64,000 nucleotides of DNA, from the NCBI RefSeq assembly GCF_029784135.1, contig NC_073746.1:230529882-230593881 (forward strand), given 5' to 3'. The notes under the pieces were generated by a model. The model ran no database searches, was not told the DNA's origin, and worked only from the letters and a program-made list of their open reading frames with translations. Each line of letters starts with the position of its first letter. Within the stretch, counting starts at the first letter, position 1. Below, in pieces: positions 34,875-45,627 of the stretch. The position numbers were made by a program, and so were the translations under genes. The DNA comes from Toxorhynchites rutilus septentrionalis (lineage: Eukaryota > Arthropoda > Insecta > Diptera > Culicidae).

Positions 34875-34933
34875 GTAACAATTGATGTTTTCATTCCATG
34901 AATAAATTAACTTTTTCTCCAACCCTTCAAAAG

Positions 34934-35152
34934 CATCCCTCACCCGACACCATCCACGATGACCGCATTGCATCAATTTGGCGAGGAAATGCTGAAGCTT
35001 TCCCGCGGTTTGGAAAGCGTTAATAATAACAGCAGCTGCTGTGCCACTCAGAGTAGCGGCGGTGGTTCTTTATTGCCACCTGCACTGCAATCCGATGGTG
35101 AAAATGGGAGCAACAACAGGAATTCTTGCTCTGGGAAAACTCAATCGCTTAG
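34934..35152 (+). CDS. 5-HT2A: 5-HT2 serotonin receptor, third-loop exon
   Basis: Joined across a 59-bp intron, the split codon becomes AGC (Ser). The exon encodes part of the long cytoplasmic third loop, including TMTALHQFGEEMLKLSRGLE, a block I recall as conserved in insect 5-HT2 receptors, followed by Asn/Ser/Gly-rich sequence. It ends AG before GTATGT (phase 2). Reading on into the intron gives a stop at about 35202, so a truncated receptor would result if this donor were skipped. The next exon is 23.8 kb away. Confidence 0.88.
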
Positions 35153-36898
35153 GTATGTACAAGGTCAGTTGTTAGCTTCAGCTCACACAACCATAGCGGA
35201 ATAAATTACTGTACTGAAGGTTCATGTTATCAAACAACATAATTCGAGTGGCTTTTGGACATCGTTCATTGTTCGTTTGTTATTAAGTCAAATAAGTACG
35301 CCCTCTATCCTTGATATGGACTTAGAAGTTTTTAATTAGTCGCGGTGAAGAGCAGTCTTGATTGCACTTACCGTACGTGGCACTTATAGTGGTTTACGTG
35401 CATGTATGAAAAAGATCAGCTACGACAAACTCATGGATAAAAAAAGAAATATCATTACATATAGATCAATAGTTTCAGCATTTCAACCATGTGGCATTAT
35501 TAGTCTCCCGTTTCGAGGTCATTTTCTTCGTTAGGTTGCCACATCTATCGTTTGCATTTTCACTCTGTCTAAGGTACAGTCTTTCGAAAAATTGAGTTTA
35601 TACATGTTCCTTGACGATACTTTCCATTTTTTTGGTATAAAATATTATCGATTTATTACATTTATTCTTTTGATGCATATTAATTACTCACACATTGAAC
35701 TAGCTATACGCGCATTAGAATTCCACGAAAAGTTTTTTGGCTAATTATTGACCCTTAAAAAATTAAAAAAACAAGAAGTGGGTTATATCTGTGATATAAC
35801 CGCAAGGTAGACGTAGGACTACCGTTGGCTCGGCAATCATTTATTTGAAATTGGATCTGAAACAATTCTTAATGCATGAATGAATGAATATTTTGAAAAA
35901 TTGCTGAAAGTTTTTCTTTTAAGTATGTGGATGGATGAGTATAAGTATGGAATTGTTATAAAAATAAAATTCAACTCTTTCGAGTTGTAAAAGCAACTGA
36001 AGATGTTTGATACATGATTAATTTTTGTTTTCATGAGAATGACGCCATTTCACGGTGAAAACGAAATGAAGTCTATATAACCTTGCATAAAATTCATTTC
36101 GTTTTTATCGTGATGAGACAATTTTTCATGGCTGTTCCATGCGAAAGCAGAACAGAAACTGATGCTATTGTATTGCATCACGGGACCACCAAGTCGAATG
36201 AATAAATGGGTGCGAATAGTCCTTCGCTCGGACGCATTCACACACAAACAAATGTTCCCGACTGTTCCATGCGAAAGCAGAACGGTGCGAATATTCCTTC
36301 GCTCGGACGCATTCACACGCAAACAATTTTTCATGACTGTTTCATGCGAAAGCAGAACAGAAACTGATGCGAGTGGAAGTACTCACGCTTTGCGTGTGTC
36401 CGCTATGGTTTCCCAAACACTAATGCAAGTGAGCAAAACAAATCACAGCTCGCATGTATGTATTATGACGGTTTCTCCAGGTGCCAAGATTTTGCGTCCG
36501 TGTTCGGGAACACATTGCGATCACCAATCATCAATGAGCTAGATTATTATGATTTCAATAGCTTGCTTTCAAAACAATTTTTAAGCTATTGAAACGATTT
36601 TTTGAACCAATAAGTGACAATCATATAATTCGTTGACATTCTATCTTTCGGATGAAGTGGTTATTATACCACACATATACTGTCCGGAGAGCAGGATACA
36701 GGAACAATCTGAGAGGTCGTGTTGGCTGTGAAAAAGTTGGCATCAATGAAGACCTAAGACCTAACCACACCTAACAACATTTCAAAGGGTAAAAGCTTCT
36801 CAAAAATATAAAAAAACGATTTTTTTAACCTTCCAGACCGAGGTCCCACTAGAGATAAAGGGAAAAATAGTTGAGAATATGAGAGGTGGAGAATATTA
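35153..36898. repeat. Start of 23.8-kb intron; minor repeats
   Basis: No coding. At 35800-35850 is a GTAGACGTAGGACTACCG block related to the GACGTAGG motif. At about 36125-36360 a unit containing TTCCATGCGAAAGCAGAAC and CTTCGCTCGGACGCATTCAC is repeated two to three times. Near 36830, CCTTCCAGACCGAGGTCC is the inverse of the end seen at 61895-61912. Confidence 0.55.
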
Positions 36899-38169
36899 CA
36901 GGGTCCGGCAATTGAACTGCTACATTACTTCAACAGTAATTATTACGTTGCACAGAAAATTGTATTTGACGACCCCTCGTCAGTTTGTTTACATTGTGTC
37001 TTAGCTGCAAGTGGATGTATGTGTTACTTTTGAGATCGAGTGTTATCCGCAAATATGGATATCGAACAGAAACGTAGTGCTGTAATTGCCTTGTTCCTAG
37101 CTGGCAAATGTCAGAAAGACATAGTTCGTGAGCTATCCGCTATACCTGTGTGCAGAAGTTTTGTACACCGTACAGTTAAAAGATACCTGGAGATCGGAAG
37201 TACCAAAAAACGATATGGTGGGGGACGTCAAGCTACTGTGGTGACATCTGCCATGGTGAAGATCGTCAAAAAGCGCCTTAAGAGAAATCCTCGATGTAGT
37301 GCCACTAAATTGGCGAAGGATCTCAAAATATCGGATCGAAGTCTCCGTCGGATCCTGAAAGATAAACTACAGACCAAACCTTACAAAATCCAAAAGGTTC
37401 AAGACATTTCGATGAGGCAAAAACAACAACGGGTAAAAAGAGCGAAAGCGCTGCTGAAGAGAGCCGCGGAAGGAAGGTTGGCGAGTATCGTGTTCACCGA
37501 CGAGAAACTCTTCACCGTAGCGCAGTTCGTGAATAAGCAGAACGACAGAGTTTGGTTGCCAGAAAGATCGCGAACCCATGCTGACGTACTGACGGCGACC
37601 AGGCGACAGACACCTGTGATGGCCGGACTCCGCTGGTTTTTGTCCCTGAAGGAGTGAAGATCAACCAAAATACGTATCGGGAACTAGTTCTATAGAATGT
37701 CGTCGAACCGTGGGCACGTCGTCATTTTAGTTCCAGAGGTTGGATTTTCCAGCAAGACTCGGCACCGGCGCACAAAGCGAAGAAAACCCAACTTTGGATT
37801 GCAGAGCATTTTCCAGGGTTCATTGCGAGTTCGGAGTGGCCGGCGAGTTCGCCGGACCTGAACCCTATGGACTTCGCTGTCTGGAGTATGTTGGAGGCCG
37901 AAGTGAAAGTTTGGAAGCCCTGAAGCGACATCTGTCAGCAGCCTGGGATGAAAAACCAGAAGAGCATCTGCGGGCCTCTTACGATGCGTTCCTCGATCGT
38001 CTGCGGCGAGTGGTTAAACTCAAGGGCGAATAGGTTGAATTGTACCAGTGAATTTTTAAAAAGTAATTTGTTTTGCAAGATTGATTGAATAAATTTGAAA
38101 TAAATTTTGTTTGCTTTGATCAATCAATATCTGTTTGTTTCAATGTAGCACTTCAATTGCCGGACCCTG
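36899..38169 (+). mobile_element. 1271-bp Tc1/mariner-type transposon (DD37D)
   Basis: CAGGGTCCGGCAATTGAA begins at 36899 and its inverse ends at 38169. The 25-bp TIRs agree at 24 positions, with TA at 36897-36898 and 38170-38171. It is full length but carries a dead transposase gene. Confidence 0.93.
37055..38033 (+). pseudogene. DD37D-type transposase, two frameshifts and a stop
   Basis: From the ATG at 37055: an N-terminal helix-turn-helix pair (CQKDIVRELS, then SATKLAKDLKISDRSLRRIL), the first catalytic block IVFTDEKLFTV, the second QQDSAPAH (37757-37780) and the third SPDLNPMDFAVW. Thirty-seven residues lie between the second and third aspartates, placing it in the DD37D (maT-like) group. 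A frameshift near 37615, an in-frame TAG at 37693-37695 and a second frameshift near 37905 inactivate it. The C-terminus ends RRVVKLKGE. Confidence 0.88.
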
Positions 38170-38631
38170 TATACGCTCAGTTCGATTCTCGCGAGAAACG
38201 CAATGCCGATTTTTATTTTTCGGCGAGCTGTAATTAGCCGAAAAATGGTTTCGTTTTCAGTGACTTCTTGAAGCCAATTATGGTTTTTCAGTTCTTCAGT
38301 ACAGCTGAAAACATTGCATGAAAACTTGCGGTAACCTTTGGTTTCATCGTGAAGTGAACATAAGATGGGTTAATATGGGTACAATTCAGACGCTGTCCAG
38401 ATGCAGGTCGTTTTGACGCTGTCTAAACAGGCTAACGTTGGTAGAGTTAGCTTTGATTTTTCGCTTCATATTTTCGGTACTAAATGAGAGAGGAAAAAGC
38501 ATTCTCGTTAATCTTCAGAGACGACCAACTCTGTTATCTCCGTGGAAAATTCGATCCCTAGCCCAATGCACAATGGTCCAGGAGATGCATTTAAGTGGAA
38601 ATTAGCATTTAGAGCACGACAGTTATTCTCT
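38170..38631. other. No gene recognised
   Basis: Non-coding spacer. Confidence 0.5.
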
Positions 38632-39631
38632 AGAAAAAAACTGTCTTAGACAAAGTTGTTACTCATGATAGAGCGCTCGTTTTTATGTTGTCAAAAATAG
38701 GGTGACCAAAATTGTCGATGAAATAAAAAATCTAACTTTCTTATCTTTATAGATAGAGGTAAACATAGTTCAACAATGTTATAGCTCCAATTATTTGAGA
38801 CATCTTTGTAGAACAAAGTTTTTCACTATCTCTTGAAATATCCGATATAGCGCCCTTTTTCTAAGTTACGTTAGGGTCACCATGAAAAAAACTGTTTTTT
38901 GCTCTAACTTTTATGTTTAAAATTTTACATGCAAACTGTCTTCGAAAAACTTTTAGAGCTTACTAATACACACATTTTTCGATGCAGAACTTGTCAAAAT
39001 CTCAACTTTACTCAAAGTTATTGATATTTTTTTCCCAAAAAACATGCTCTTTTTATTTGTTTGTCATTCTTTCTTGGGCAAAGGTAAACAAAGTTTATTG
39101 GCGGCATTTGAAAGAGCATATTTCACTCTACATGATATGTGATTTTCAAAACTATGTTATTTTTTGTGTTTGAGTAAATTAAAATTGAAATCATGAGTTT
39201 TTGGGTAAAAAACCATCAATAACTTTGAGTAGGATTAAGATATTGGAAAATTCTGCATCGCAAAATGTTGGTATCTATAAGCTCTAAAAGTCGTACGAAG
39301 ACAGTTTTGATGTAGAATTTGAAATATAAAAGTTAAAACAGAAAAAAACACGTTTTTTCATGGTTACCCTAATGAAACTTAGAAAAAAGCATTAAATCGA
39401 TCATTTTAAAAGATAGAAAAAAGCTTTGTTCTACAAAGTTGTTTCAAATAAGTGGGGCTACAACATTGTTGAATTATGTTTATCTCTATCTATAAAGATT
39501 CTTATCTTATCTTATCTTATCTTAGTTAGATTTTTCATTTCATCGACAATTTTGGTCACCGTATTAACATGATAACATAAAAATGAGCTCTCTATCATAT
39601 GTAACAACTTTGTCTAAGACAGTTTTTGTCT
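38632..39631. repeat. 1-kb foldback (long inverted repeat)
   Basis: ACTGTCTTAGACAAAGTTGT near 38640 is the inverse of the block near 39622. Pairing continues through AATTGTCGATGAAATAAAAA and the AACATAGTTCAACAATGTT region into the interior. A related piece is repeated outside the right arm at 39664-39790. A short CTTAT microsatellite lies at 39500-39525. No coding and no clear target duplication. Confidence 0.75.
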
Positions 39632-39814
39632 AAAAATAAATATCTCCCACAAAGTTGTTTTTAGCGCCTTCTATCTGAGTTGCGTTAGGGTAACTATGAG
39701 AGAACGGTTTTTTTACTCTAACTTTCATATTTAAAATTCTACATCAAAATGGTCTTCGTACGACTTTTTGAGATTATTGATGGGTTTTCATTTCGCCGGA
39801 GGTTTAGCTCTTTT

Positions 39815-40090
39815 TTTGACGTAGGACCACGTCTAACCGGAAGATATAGGGGGTGAAATGAAAATCTAGGCACTGAACAAGTAGGAAAAAATGCAAGATT
39901 TGGAACGCTTATAACTCGAGCATTTCTCAATAGATCGCAAAGGTGTTTGCATCAATTGATAGGAAATATATCTACGCATCTATCATAACGAATAACATTT
40001 AATTTTTCTTGAGATAAACAATTGAATAATTGTGAAATATCAAGCATTGTCAAAATGCACTATGTGTCCATTTTTGATTGGTCCATTTTG
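39815..40090 (+). repeat. GACGTAGG-family repeat leading into an H2A promoter-like region
   Basis: It starts TTTTTGACGTAGGACCACGT, aligns with 20173-20440 and ends with TTTTTGATTGGTCC (CCAAT-type box). It runs without a visible break into the 5' flank of the histone H2A pseudogene at 40305. Confidence 0.7.
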
Positions 40091-40304
40091 TGCTCCTCAA
40101 ATCGTACCGACCAAAACGGGCAACCACAGCAGCAGCGAAATCCAATGAAGCACGATTGGAAAGGAAGAAGAAAAAAATGAACGAAACATTAGTCGCAGTC
40201 TCACACATGCGTAATTCTCGAGCGAGCCAGACGATCATTCTCATCCAAACCGTACACCACATCGTTTCGCATCACATCACATCAACAAACTAACACAAGC
40301 AGCC

Positions 40305-40515
40305 ATGTCTGGACATGGCAAAGGAGGAAAAGTGAAGGGAAAGGCAAAATCCCGCTCGAACCGTGTTGGACTGCAGTTTCCCGTAGGTGTATTCGCCAAT
40401 TGCTCCGCAAGGGTAGCTAGGCCGTGCGCGTTATTACCAGTGCACCAGTCCACCTAGCCGCCGTTATAGAGTTTCGGCTGCCGAAGTGATCGAGTTGGCT
40501 GGCAAAACTGCTCGC
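40305..40515 (+). pseudogene. Histone H2A pseudogene, 5' part
   Basis: The ATG at 40305 opens [20 protein letters not shown] then VGLQFPVG, the N-terminal tail and first helix of H2A. A frameshift follows, then IRQLLRKG, a stop (TAG near 40420), APVHLAAV and VIELAGKTAR in changing frames. The C-terminal half of H2A is missing. There are no introns, as in normal replication-dependent histone genes, so it could be a degraded gene copy rather than a processed pseudogene. The upstream region resembles a histone promoter, including a CCAAT-type box. Confidence 0.88.
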
Positions 40516-40724
40516 GTTTTGGTTCGGTGGACATCAAGACAACAACAGGTAGACGCAAACGCAATCGCAAAACGGCAGCAGGTAGCAGAAGAAAAGAGTT
40601 TGTTCTTTATACAATCTGCTTTGGTGGCAAATCCAGAACAAGGCGGCATCGAGGGCGTTCGAAATGGTTTTTTTCAAAACCACGAGTACTAAGTTTTCTA
40701 AATTGGAACCATTCCATAAAACAC

Positions 40725-40740
40725 GGCGCTTATCAGGGCC
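40725..40740 (+). promoter_or_regulatory. Histone 3' stem-loop with one stem mismatch
   Basis: GGCGCTTATCAGGGCC differs from the perfect hairpin only at the fourth stem base (G opposite G). It is followed by ATTAAACC and a purine-rich stretch. It lies 210 bp after the H2A fragment. Confidence 0.7.
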
Positions 40741-41036
40741 ATTAAACCTTCCAAAAAAGAGTTTACGAAATACAGTTCAATGCTTTCTAAAACAATATCC
40801 AAAATAATAATAAAACACAAATTGATTTTTTTGCCATCGCTGCCTATTAACGCTCATTCGTTCGTTTCGTTGGACTCGCCCCTTTGGCTGAGTCTGTCGA
40901 TTTGTCTCTATCCTGTGAGCGTGTACCGCTAAAGTACAAAACGCGCGGATCCACTGAAAAATATATCATTCTTTTTCAAACCGTAAATCAGTGTGGTTGT
41001 AGTGTGGCATCGTTTCACATCACAATATACCTAATA

Positions 41037-41115
41037 GCGGTTATAGAAATTCGGCCGCCGGAGTGCTCGAGTTGGCTTGCAAAGCTGCTCACGACAATAA
41101 GAAAACCCGCCTACA
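41037..41115 (+). pseudogene. Histone H2A pseudogene fragment, second unit
   Basis: GCGGTTATAGAAATTC followed by frames for VLELACKAAHDNKKTR matches the central H2A helix (VLELAGNAARDNKKTR). The 5' coding part is deleted: the upstream sequence jumps from 5' UTR-like sequence (CATCGTTTCACATCACA) directly to this block. Confidence 0.8.
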
Positions 41116-41255
41116 GAACAGAGCACATTCGGTTCGGTGGCAACAACTAGTTTCAGCGAGTGGAAAACGCAATCGCAAAACGGTAGCAGGTAGAAGAAGG
41201 AAAAAGTTTGTTTATACAGACTGCTTTGGTGGCAAAACCAGCCAACGTAAAACAC

Positions 41256-41271
41256 GGCGCTTTTCAGGGCC
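41256..41271 (+). promoter_or_regulatory. Histone 3' stem-loop, second unit
   Basis: GGCGCTTTTCAGGGCC carries the same G in the fourth stem position as the hairpin at 40725 and is followed by ATTAAACCTTTCAAAGAAG, a plausible histone downstream element. Sharing this change suggests the two units duplicated after it arose. Confidence 0.7.
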
Positions 41272-41299
41272 ATTAAACCTTTCAAAGAAGATTTATTAA

Positions 41300-42475
41300 A
41301 AGTTTTCACAATACCAATGCATTGCGTGACATAATATGACACAATACCATAATATGACACATATTATGACACAATGACATAATATGACACAATACCAATG
41401 CATTGCGTGACAAATGACATAATATGACATATAATATAAACTGATTGATCATTCAGTTTTCACAAACCCATGCATGGTTTCAGAATAATAAGTGGCTTCA
41501 AATTACAACACATTGTATGCAGGATGGCATTAACGATTTTTCTCGGTAGCAAGAACTGCTTTCTTTGGTTGATAACTGATGTTGAAAATTGACTGACGTT
41601 ACATCTGCATTGTATAGAAACATAACTAAGGAGCAACATGATGAGCTATGTATTTCCTGCTACTCTGTTCTTATTTTAAAGGACTTTAATCCTGTGTTAA
41701 TTTACTGTTGCTTTTTCAGAACGCTTATAGCTCGTTTAATTCTCGACAGATCGTAGAGTTCGTCTCCAAAACCTCAGTTCTTTTTCATTTCTATTTACTT
41801 TGTTTGCGGAGATACAAATCTTACAATTCATTCGAAACCACAGTTTAAGGTACGGTAATGTGCTCAATATTAAAATATATGATAGTGAATGAGCTGATGA
41901 CCACCTATGCATTCCCTATCACAGCCATCATTTTGATTGTACGATATGTGCATACGCCAACAGATTCCCGGCGTTGAACATTTAATAAGTACAAAGCCTT
42001 CAGAAATAAAACAAGAATCAACTATGAGATAGTGAGAAAACATTGAGAAAGTTTGTAAAAAAAAAGCAAAAACACAACACAAAAGCTTCTTTTCAGAACC
42101 GCCAACATGTTCATAAAGAGTAAACAGTAAACTAATCCATTTTTCAGGTAGATAGGTAGGTATTCACGTAGGAGAAGAAAATAAAATAATATATTTAAAA
42201 TATATATTTAGCAAAAGCTGTCCCCTTTGTATGGTCCTACGTCACTCCGGTTATGTCCCCGACTTTACCCACCCGTCTTTTTCTGAACTAGTTTAATTTA
42301 CCATAGGTTTTTAGTTTCGATGTTAGTTTTACTATGTGACGATTTTTCTATGTGATGACCTTAGGTAGTGTAACATTCATGTTTAGATATAAGTAACATC
42401 ATTGGGGTCTTCGCAGCCTGTTGATGAATAGACAATAAACAAAAGAATGTGGAAGTTTTAGGGTTGGTTAGACAA
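41300..42475. other. Mostly featureless; short ATAATATGACAC repeat
   Basis: At 41330-41430 ATAATATGACAC-like motifs recur several times. At about 42227-42245, GGTCCTACGTCA is the inverse of the GACGTAGGAC motif. Otherwise non-coding. Confidence 0.5.
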
Positions 42476-43062
42476 TCCACCCCCCTCTCTAAGCTGCCAT
42501 ACAAATGAAATACAAATTTCTACATTACTCGATAATTAATCAAGCAAATGAAACTAAATTTGGCATGTGGATGTTATAGGGTGCAATAAATGTTTCTATG
42601 GTGGTTGGACACTCAACTTCCTTCTCTAAGGGCGGGTTGCCATACAAATGAAACACAAATTTCTACATTACTCGAGAATTAATCAAGCAATCGAAACCAA
42701 ATTAAGCGTATGGAGGTTTTAGGGTGCAATAAATGTTTCTATGGTGGTTAGACACACCACCCCCCTCTGCTGCCATAGAAATGAAACACAAATTTCTACA
42801 TGACTCGAAAACTAATCGAGAAAATACCAAATTTGGCATGCGAAGGTTTTAGAAGAGAGAAAACGTTTCTATGGCGAATACACACTGCCATACAAATGAA
42901 ACACAAATGTCTACATTACTCGAGAATTAATCATGCAAATGCAACCAAATTAGGCATATGGGGGTTTTAGGGTGCAATAAATGAGTTTATGGTGGTTAGA
43001 TAGTCCCCCTAAGAGAGGGGTTAGGGGGGGGGCATACAAAAGAAACACAAATTTCTGAATTA

Positions 43063-44365
43063 AAGGGTGTGTCACATCAAATTGCATCACGGAAAAAACG
43101 CTGTAGAAATTTAATTTTTAGGAATTATATCTTCAGCTTTCGCTTATAATCAGATAAGAGTGTATAGATCACGTTGGCCATGCTTCACTGTCAATTTTTC
43201 GTAAATTTGGAAAAATGTCGTCGAACGAAAAAGAGCGTCGTGAATTAATCCTGCGCACTCATTTCGAGAATCCGGAGTTGTCACATCGGGACATCGGTAA
43301 GATGCTAGGAATCGTCCAATCCACGATCAGCAGAGTACTAAAACGATACTTCGAGAACCTAACCATCGACCGGAAGGTGAAGAACGGCAAAAATGGACGC
43401 TCCGTCAGTGAAAAAGATCACAAGCGCGTAGTTAAGCAGTTTAGACGTGATCCGAGAAGTTCGGTCCGGGATGTCGCCAATAAGCTGAATTTGTCAAGTT
43501 AATTCGTCCAGCGGACCAAGCAGCGGGAGGGCCTGCGTACATACAAGGTTCAGAAGGCTCCTAACCGCGACGAAAGGCAAAACATGGTGGGGAAGACGCG
43601 AGCCCGGAAGCTGTACACCGAAATGCTGACGAAGCCGCATTGGACGACGAAACCTGGTAATGGACGACGAAACCTACGTCAAAGCGGACTTTCGTCAGCT
43701 GCCGGGCCTGTTGTTCTTCTCCGCAGAGGACAAATTCAGCGTTCCGGAGGAGATTCGCAAGCAGAAACTATCCAAGTTTGCCAAAAAGTACATGGTGTGG
43801 CAAGCGATCTGCTCTTGCGGAAAGCGGAGCGCCCCCTTCGTGATGACCGGCACGGTGAACGGGCAGGTTTACCTTAAGGAGTGCCTACAGAAGCGCTTAC
43901 TACCACTATTGAAGCAGCACGAGGGCCCGACCATCTTCTGGCCGGATCTCGCTTCGTGCCACTATTCAAAGGACGTGTTGGAGTGGTACGAAGCCAACGG
44001 GGTCACCTTCGTGCCAAAGGAAATGAACCCGCCCAACGCGCCGGAGTTTCGCCCAATAGAGAAATATTGGGCGATTATGAAGCAGGCCCTCCGGAAGAAC
44101 CCAAAAGTTGTCAAATCGGAGGCGGACTTCAAAAGAAAATGGATTTCTGTTCAAAAAAAACTACAACCTGACGTTGTACAGAACCTTATGGACGGGGTAA
44201 AGAGGAAGGTGCGAGCATACGGACTTGGGCTCGAAGTATGAATAAAAAGAAAATGCCAAAAGTTGTTTAATAGTTTTTATTTTACTGTCTAAAATTTTCA
44301 AAAGGATTGGTCTACGAATTTCTACAGCGTTTTTTCCGTGATGCAATTTGATGTGACACACCCTT
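43063..44365 (+). mobile_element. 1303-bp DD37E transposon with perfect 49-bp TIRs
   Basis: AAGGGTGTGTCACATC starts at 43063. The last 49 bases (to 44365) are its perfect inverse, flanked by TA (43061-43062, 44366-44367). It is inserted in a minisatellite unit. Perfect TIRs and limited coding damage suggest a relatively recent insertion compared with the relics at 1949-2900 and 8180-8540. DD37E elements were described from mosquitoes. Confidence 0.95.
43215..44241 (+). pseudogene. DD37E transposase with one stop and one 10-bp insertion
   Basis: The ATG at 43215 gives MSSNEKERRELILRTHF, with helix-turn-helix segments LSHRDIGKMLGIVQSTISRVL and PRSSVRDVANKLN. A TAA at 43500-43502 interrupts the frame. 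Near 43645 a 10-bp insertion GACGACGAAA, a copy of bases just downstream, shifts the frame immediately before the first catalytic block MDDETYVKAD (43660). The second (IFWPDLASCHYS) and third (EFRPIEKYWAIMK) blocks are intact, with 37 residues between D and E. The C-terminus reads VKRKVRAYGLGLEV. About 340 residues in total, the usual size. Confidence 0.93.
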
Positions 44366-44640
44366 TACTCGAGAATTAAGCAAACAAATGAAACCAAATT
44401 AGGCATATGGAGGTTTAAGGGTGCAATCAATGTTTCTATGGTGGTTAGACACTTCACCCCCTCTCTAAGGGCTGCCTTACAAATTAAACACAAATTACTC
44501 GAGAATTAATCAAGCAAATGCAACCAAATTAGGCATCTAAAGGTTTTAGGGGACACAAAACGAATAGACACTCCTCCCGTCTCTCTCAGTAGGGAGGGGG
44601 GCCGCCATACAAATGAAGCATACATTTCCGCGAAAACTTA

Positions 44641-45627
44641 AAATGTTTTAAATATAATTATGTAGTTTTTTAAACACGTCCTTCTCAAATGTTGGTGCAT
44701 AAAAATTGAATTAATTTCATAGAATTCATATTACAATTTACGACCATAGCGAGAAGTATTCGATCAAATGCCGACTGCGATTTCACTCGAACGCGAGAAT
44801 TTTTATTTTTTCAAAATATCCTTCAATATCCTTATCGATTTAAGTTATATATTTAAAATTAATTACGAAATAGCCTATACCTCGACAGTAAATGTTTACT
44901 TAGGATAAATGAGTCCGATCAAACGTAGTCCTCTATCCATCCACAAACAATGTAGATAGAAGATTACAGCGAAAAAAAATGTTATTGTTCAGCCTGGGAA
45001 CATTTACATCGTTGGATACGAAACACAAATCCATCACTTAAATCCAGTGACTCTAGGGGATGGAATAATAAATCACATTTGTGATATGGTCTCTTCGGTG
45101 CCTCATAAGGCGTGTGAATCGTGGTGTCAGTGCTAACCACATAAATTGTGGTGGAAGCCTCTGATTCCGTTACCATTCGAGCCGGTTCAAGTCTGACTCT
45201 AGCAGAACAAAACACAATGAAGCTGTGTTATTTGGCATCTGTATCTCCAAGTGAATTCTGACAATAATGATGCAAGTAATATTAAATAGAGATGACGAAT
45301 TTTCTCAAGGTCCGTTGGCATCACTGAGGAATACTCGTATGTTTGGCTTGAGTCACCAATCAACCAACTGCCGTTTGTGGCAAAGTTATTCGTTACCATT
45401 TTCGAATGGGAGCAGAAGCCGCATATTCATTTGAACCATGTCTTATCCAAGATGATGTAAAAAACTATAAGGCCGCAAACTATATTTTTCACGGAAAACA
45501 TTCTCGCCACCCAAAACGGAGCATAGATTCATCATCACGGCTTGGAGACTCTGGTAGTAATAAATCACACGAAAGATGTGTTTGTCTCGATTCATCAATT
45601 TGTCAGTTGTCGAAAGTGGTATACACG
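44641..45627. other. No gene recognised
   Basis: Non-coding intron sequence without a clear element. Confidence 0.5.

Larger units (their letters stand above)
42476..44640 (-). repeat. Family D minisatellite, inverse orientation
   Basis: About nine degenerate units of ~115-120 bp, each with TACAAATGAAACACAAATTT, TACTCGAGAATTAATCAAGC and GGGTGCAATAAATGTTTCTA. They are interrupted by the DD37E transposon (43063-44365). They match, inverted, the tails at 29230-29880 and 62770-63147. Confidence 0.85.

Noticed and set aside
40540..40720. Histone H4 3' end before the stem-loop (YGFGG-like CFGGK)
   Set aside because: Similarity is limited to a few residues before the hairpin; not enough to claim an H4 fragment.
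43881..44171. 96-codon + strand open frame overlapping the DD37E gene
   Set aside because: Shadow frame of the conserved transposase frame 43660-44241.
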